Origin: CAYVQU01 sp964453155
Lineage (GTDB): Bacteria > Chloroflexota > Anaerolineae > Anaerolineales > UBA11858
Assembly (NCBI GenBank): GCA_964453155.1
Contig: CAYVQU010000112.1
Location: forward strand, 1-17,096
DNA: 17,096 bases
Reading direction: 5' to 3'
Below, piece by piece: positions 13,995-17,096 of this stretch. Both the position numbers and the translations under genes were made by a program. Every line of letters begins with the position of its first letter. Position 1 is the first letter of the stretch. Under the pieces are notes generated by a model, which was given only the letters and a program-made list of their open reading frames with translations, ran no database searches and was not told the origin of the DNA.

Positions 13995-15428
13995 ATGAGA
14001 TTACTTGAAATTACACTCGCGGCGTTATTGGCTATACGAATTATTTTTCCGTTTCGTCAGCACATCCGTTGGAAAGATGCCCTTTCACTGCTCATTTTAG
14101 GGATAATGCAGATTCAAATATTCATTGAAGGTTACCGGTGGCAACTCATCCCCCTTTATGGCTTGGCTTTGGGAGCCACGGTTATCTTGTTGAGAAATCG
14201 GACCACCCCCAAATCTAAACCAAAATCGGCGTCAACCAGGAATTTATTCGTTATCTTTGGTGGTCTGGGTCTCCTGGCGATTGCCATCCTACCACCCATC
14301 CTACTACCCGTTCCCACGACTCCCGCCCCAACTGGCCCCTACCAGGTCGGGACAACCACCCTTATGTTGGTTGATGAGAACCGTGAAGAAACGTATTCCG
14401 ATCAAGAGAACGAACCTCGCCAGATCATGGTTCAATTCTGGTATCCGGCTGAACCAGTTAGGGGGCAAAAAACCGCGCCTTGGATGGAGAACATGGAGGT
14501 GATGGGTCCGGCTATCTCCAATTACCTGGGGTTTCCGGATTTCTTCCTGGATCATATCGAGTATTCGCGTGCCCATGCTTATGCCAAGACCCCAATTTTG
14601 CAGGCCGTTGGACCCTACCCATTGATTTTATTCTCACATGGTTGGAATGGCTTTCGAGCCCAAAATACCTTTCAAGTGGAAGAATTGGCCAGTCACGGCT
14701 ACATCGTCGCCGCGCCCGATCACACTTACGGATCCGTAGCAACGGTTTTCCCCGATGGCACCGCGGCGCTCAACAACCGGATGGCCTTGCCAAGTGGGAT
14801 GGGGCTGCCAGAGGTTGAATTCATGGTCGCCGCGCGGTTGTTAGGGCAGCAGTGGGCTGGGGATTTGAGTTTTATTGTGGATTATTTAGCTGGAAACCAG
14901 AGGAGTGCAGATGAGGGTTTGTTAGTTGGTCAGTTGGTCAGTTGGATAGATTTCGAGAAAATTGGCGTTATGGGACATTCCACTGGGGGTGGCGCCGCGA
15001 TCCAATTTTGCGGGACGGACCCTCGCTGTCAGACGGTTTTGGGGATGGACCCTTATCTGGATCCCGTCTCTCCTGAGATTTTGGATGCGGGAGTAGAATC
15101 CCCCATCTTGGTAATGTTTAGCGAGGTCTGGGAAAATCGCCGCGGTGATAACATGATCATGTACGACCAATTCAGCACGCACATCGCATCACCCCATTAT
15201 CGGTTTTACCTCACGAATACCGCCCATTTCGATTTCAGCGACCTGCCGGCATTCAGTCCGCTGGCCGCCAAATTTGGATTGAAAGGTACCATCAATGGGG
15301 AACGGGCTTTGCGCATCGTCAACGATTACACTCTTGCATTTTTTGACTTATATTTAAAAGGCCACACAAACACACTGCTTGATGGCCCGAATCTTTCCTA
15401 TCCCGAGATAATTTGGGCGGATAAGTAG
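13995..15428 (+). CDS. Membrane-anchored alpha/beta hydrolase, PAF-acetylhydrolase-like
   Basis: This 477-residue protein has about three hydrophobic segments at the N-terminus (residues 1-20, about 28-67, about 80-105). The catalytic domain probably faces outward. It matches the platelet-activating-factor acetylhydrolase isoform II/plasma type: RQIMVQFWYPAEP, the oxyanion region YPLILFSHGWNG, nucleophile GHSTGG (S329), GMDPYLDP (D352) and NTAHFDFSDLP (H411). Such enzymes cleave short or oxidised acyl chains from phospholipids or other esters. The substrate here is unknown. A small 8-bp tandem repeat (AGTTGGTC, 14924-14946) encodes LVGQLVSW ahead of the nucleophile. The gene starts three bases after the deacylase stop, so the two are probably co-expressed. 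Confidence 0.85.
   Translation: MRLLEITLAALLAIRIIFPFRQHIRWKDALSLLILGIMQIQIFIEGYRWQLIPLYGLALGATVILLRNRTTPKSKPKSASTRNLFVIFGGLGLLAIAILPPILLPVPTTPAPTGPYQVGTTTLMLVDENREETYSDQENEPRQIMVQFWYPAEPVRGQKTAPWMENMEVMGPAISNYLGFPDFFLDHIEYSRAHAYAKTPILQAVGPYPLILFSHGWNGFRAQNTFQVEELASHGYIVAAPDHTYGSVATVFPDGTAALNNRMALPSGMGLPEVEFMVAARLLGQQWAGDLSFIVDYLAGNQRSADEGLLVGQLVSWIDFEKIGVMGHSTGGGAAIQFCGTDPRCQTVLGMDPYLDPVSPEILDAGVESPILVMFSEVWENRRGDNMIMYDQFSTHIASPHYRFYLTNTAHFDFSDLPAFSPLAAKFGLKGTINGERALRIVNDYTLAFFDLYLKGHTNTLLDGPNLSYPEIIWADK
14924..14946 (+). repeat. 8-bp tandem repeat inside the hydrolase gene
   Basis: AGTTGGTC is repeated twice exactly and followed by AGTTGG, giving 2.75 units in frame. The encoded segment LVGQLVSW lies in the variable stretch before GVMGHST, so the protein core is not disturbed. 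Confidence 0.55.
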
Positions 15429-15457
15429 AAATCGATCGTTCGGGTGATGCATTTTCC

Positions 15458-15466
15458 GGTAAAATC
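15458..15466 (+). promoter_or_regulatory. Possible -10 box (GGTAAAATC) upstream of ABC-F gene
   Basis: GGTAAAATC stands about 50 bp before the ABC-F ATG, at the same distance as the identical nonamer before the DUF2804 gene. A second candidate, TAGAAT, lies near 15476. No convincing -35 sequence is visible. Confidence 0.3.
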
Positions 15467-15513
15467 AGCTAAACTTTAGAATCAATGGAATATGCTTCGC
15501 CCCTACTTGAAAA

Positions 15514-17064
15514 ATGATTGCTGTTAATCTCGATAAAGTCACCGTCATTTACATCTCCGAACCCATTTTCGAGAATCTCTCCTGGGAAATTCACGACAAC
15601 CGCGTCGCTGGATTAGTGGGACCCAACGGCTGCGGAAAATCAACCCTGCTCAAACTGATTCAGGGAGATTTAAACACCGAATCTGGATTTTTAAACCGTC
15701 AGCCCGGTTTGACGATTGGGTATTTACCCCAAGAACCTGAATTCAACCCTGAAAACACTGTCTGGACGGAGGTCGCGAGCGCTCACCAGGAACTTGCCCG
15801 CGTGGAATTAGAATTGGCCCGGGTCGAAGGAAAACTGGCCCAGCCTGAAGTTTACTCCGACGAGAAAAAATTGACGCGCACCATCGACCGGCAGGCCCGA
15901 TTACTCGATCAATTCACCGAACTGGGCGGCCCCGGTTTTGAGGGGCATGTCCGCACGATCTTGAAAGACCTCGGTTTCACCGAGGATGATTTCAAATTGC
16001 CGGTAACAGTCCTCAGTGGGGGCCAGAAAAAATTGGTTGGCCTGGCAAAATTACTCATCACCCAACCCAAAATGCTGCTCCTGGATGAGCCGGACAATCA
16101 CCTTGATTTAGCTGGTAAAGACTTCCTGGCCAATTTCATCCGCAATTATCCTGGCGCGGTTGTGATTGTTTCTCACGATCGCTACCTCTTGGATTTAGTT
16201 GTCGATGAAATCGTCGACCTCGAAGATGGGAAGCTCGAAGTTTATCCCGGAAACTACTCGGAATACGCCTTCGAAAAACAACAGCGATTGTTGCGGCAGC
16301 AGCAGATGTTCCAGGCCCAACAAAAAGAGATCACCCGCCTGGAGCAATCGGCCCAACGCCTGTTACTGTGGGGTAAAGTCCACGATAATGAGAAATTCAT
16401 CAAGCGCGGTAAAAACATTCTCAAACGAATCGAGCGTATCGACCGGATCGACAAACCCATCCTAGAACGTCAGAAAATGGGGCTGGAACTCTCGGGTTGG
16501 CGAGGGAGCAATAAGGTATTGGAGATCAGAGATTTAGACAAATTCTTCGACGATGCCATTATTTTTGCAGGATTAGAGGCTACAATCTGGCGGGAAGAGC
16601 GCGTCGGGTTAGTGGGGCCGAATGGATCAGGGAAATCACTGCTATTCAAAATGATCTTGGACCAGGAAGCTTCTTCGGCTGGCGAAATCATCTTGGGTCC
16701 CAGTGTGAAAGTTGGCTATTATGCCCAGGAGCATCAAACCCTAGATTATTCCAAAACGCTAATTGATATCATACGTAACGCGACCCCCGTTTCCGAATCG
16801 AACGCGGTCGCATTTCTGGGCCGCTTTTTATTCACCTACGAACAGATGCGCGGCCCGGTATCCAATCTCTCTGGCGGCGAACGCAGTCGGCTCCAAATGG
16901 CCCTCCTGATGCTCTCCGGGGCCAACTTCCTGATGCTCGATGAACCCACCAACAACCTCGACATCCAATCGGCCGAAGTCCTCGAAGACGTCCTCGCCGA
17001 TTTCGACGGCACTGTTCTGGTCATCTCCCACGACCGTTATTTCTTAGGAGGCGTGCAAAAATAA
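15514..17064 (+). CDS. ABC-F family ATPase, C-terminally truncated
   Basis: ABC-F proteins are soluble twin-ATPase factors that bind the ribosomal E site and relieve stalled translation; some protect against antibiotics. NBD1 shows Walker A GPNGCGKST (36-44), LSGGQ (167-171) and LLDEPDNHLD (Walker B D191, E192). A charged linker (about 245-310, with KVHDNEKFIKRGKNILKR) follows. NBD2 shows GPNGSGKS (368-375), LSGGERSR (from L452) and MLDEPTNNLD (D476, E477), then SHDRYFL (H506). Family similarity stops after L511 (base 17046). The reading frame then adds GGVQK and ends, whereas NBD1 of this protein continues past the same point with some 25 residues (through YPGNYSEYAF). All ATP-binding motifs are present, so partial function is possible. 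The tail was probably cut by an insertion or rearrangement whose other side lies outside the window. Confidence 0.9.
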   Translation: MIAVNLDKVTVIYISEPIFENLSWEIHDNRVAGLVGPNGCGKSTLLKLIQGDLNTESGFLNRQPGLTIGYLPQEPEFNPENTVWTEVASAHQELARVELELARVEGKLAQPEVYSDEKKLTRTIDRQARLLDQFTELGGPGFEGHVRTILKDLGFTEDDFKLPVTVLSGGQKKLVGLAKLLITQPKMLLLDEPDNHLDLAGKDFLANFIRNYPGAVVIVSHDRYLLDLVVDEIVDLEDGKLEVYPGNYSEYAFEKQQRLLRQQQMFQAQQKEITRLEQSAQRLLLWGKVHDNEKFIKRGKNILKRIERIDRIDKPILERQKMGLELSGWRGSNKVLEIRDLDKFFDDAIIFAGLEATIWREERVGLVGPNGSGKSLLFKMILDQEASSAGEIILGPSVKVGYYAQEHQTLDYSKTLIDIIRNATPVSESNAVAFLGRFLFTYEQMRGPVSNLSGGERSRLQMALLMLSGANFLMLDEPTNNLDIQSAEVLEDVLADFDGTVLVISHDRYFLGGVQK

Positions 17065-17096
17065 CTTCCCATTTTGAGACGGCTGAACTAATCGGG

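Noticed and set aside
15514..17064. ABC-F truncation explained by a simple frameshift
   Set aside because: The other two + strand frames after 17046 do not continue the ABC-F sequence.

Overview
The window reads as about 17 kb of chromosome from a free-living bacterium of medium GC. It has dense operons, weak or variable Shine-Dalgarno sites, frequent TTG/GTG starts and two predicted lipoproteins. The gene types and gene style suggest Chloroflexota, probably Anaerolineae. That placement is inference from general knowledge, because no rRNA or other marker gene is present. No rRNA, tRNA, CRISPR array or complete insertion sequence was seen, and no gene-free stretch exceeds 300 bases.

Left part (1-6361): a degraded GIY-YIG endonuclease gene is followed by a REP-like palindromic repeat. 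Next come an SF1 UvrD/PcrA-type helicase, a RecB-family nuclease with four cysteines placed as in AddB/Cas4 iron-sulfur nucleases, and RecJ. The last three look like one DNA-end-processing and recombination-repair operon on the + strand. A 453-bp cassette with imperfect terminal inverted repeats, carrying only a GxxExxY nuclease-like gene, sits between the nuclease gene and recJ.

Middle (6362-11749): a GT-C type membrane glycosyltransferase on the - strand is divergent from a DUF2804 gene that ends in a clear intrinsic terminator. A compact + strand operon follows: cytidine deaminase, a lipoprotein serine beta-lactamase-like hydrolase, and a lipoprotein of the agmatine/peptidylarginine deiminase fold.

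Right part (11750-17096): a REP-associated tyrosine transposase (RAYT) gene is bracketed by two nearly identical 29-nt hairpins. After it come a Gfo/Idh/MocA oxidoreductase, a YbaK-type aminoacyl-tRNA deacylase, a PAF-acetylhydrolase-like alpha/beta hydrolase, and an ABC-F ATPase that stops abruptly near the end of the window.

The most striking signal is not a classical operon. A 33-bp perfect palindrome (15-bp arms, 3-nt loop) lies inside two unrelated genes, recJ and the RAYT gene. It has the same codon phase in both and adds the peptide [ND]L[PQ]GFENLEGL to both proteins. Together with the hairpin-flanked RAYT, the inverted-repeat-bounded GxxExxY cassette and the GIY-YIG/REP-like pair, the window holds several minimal palindrome-associated elements, three of them tied to a single small nuclease or HUH-enzyme gene.
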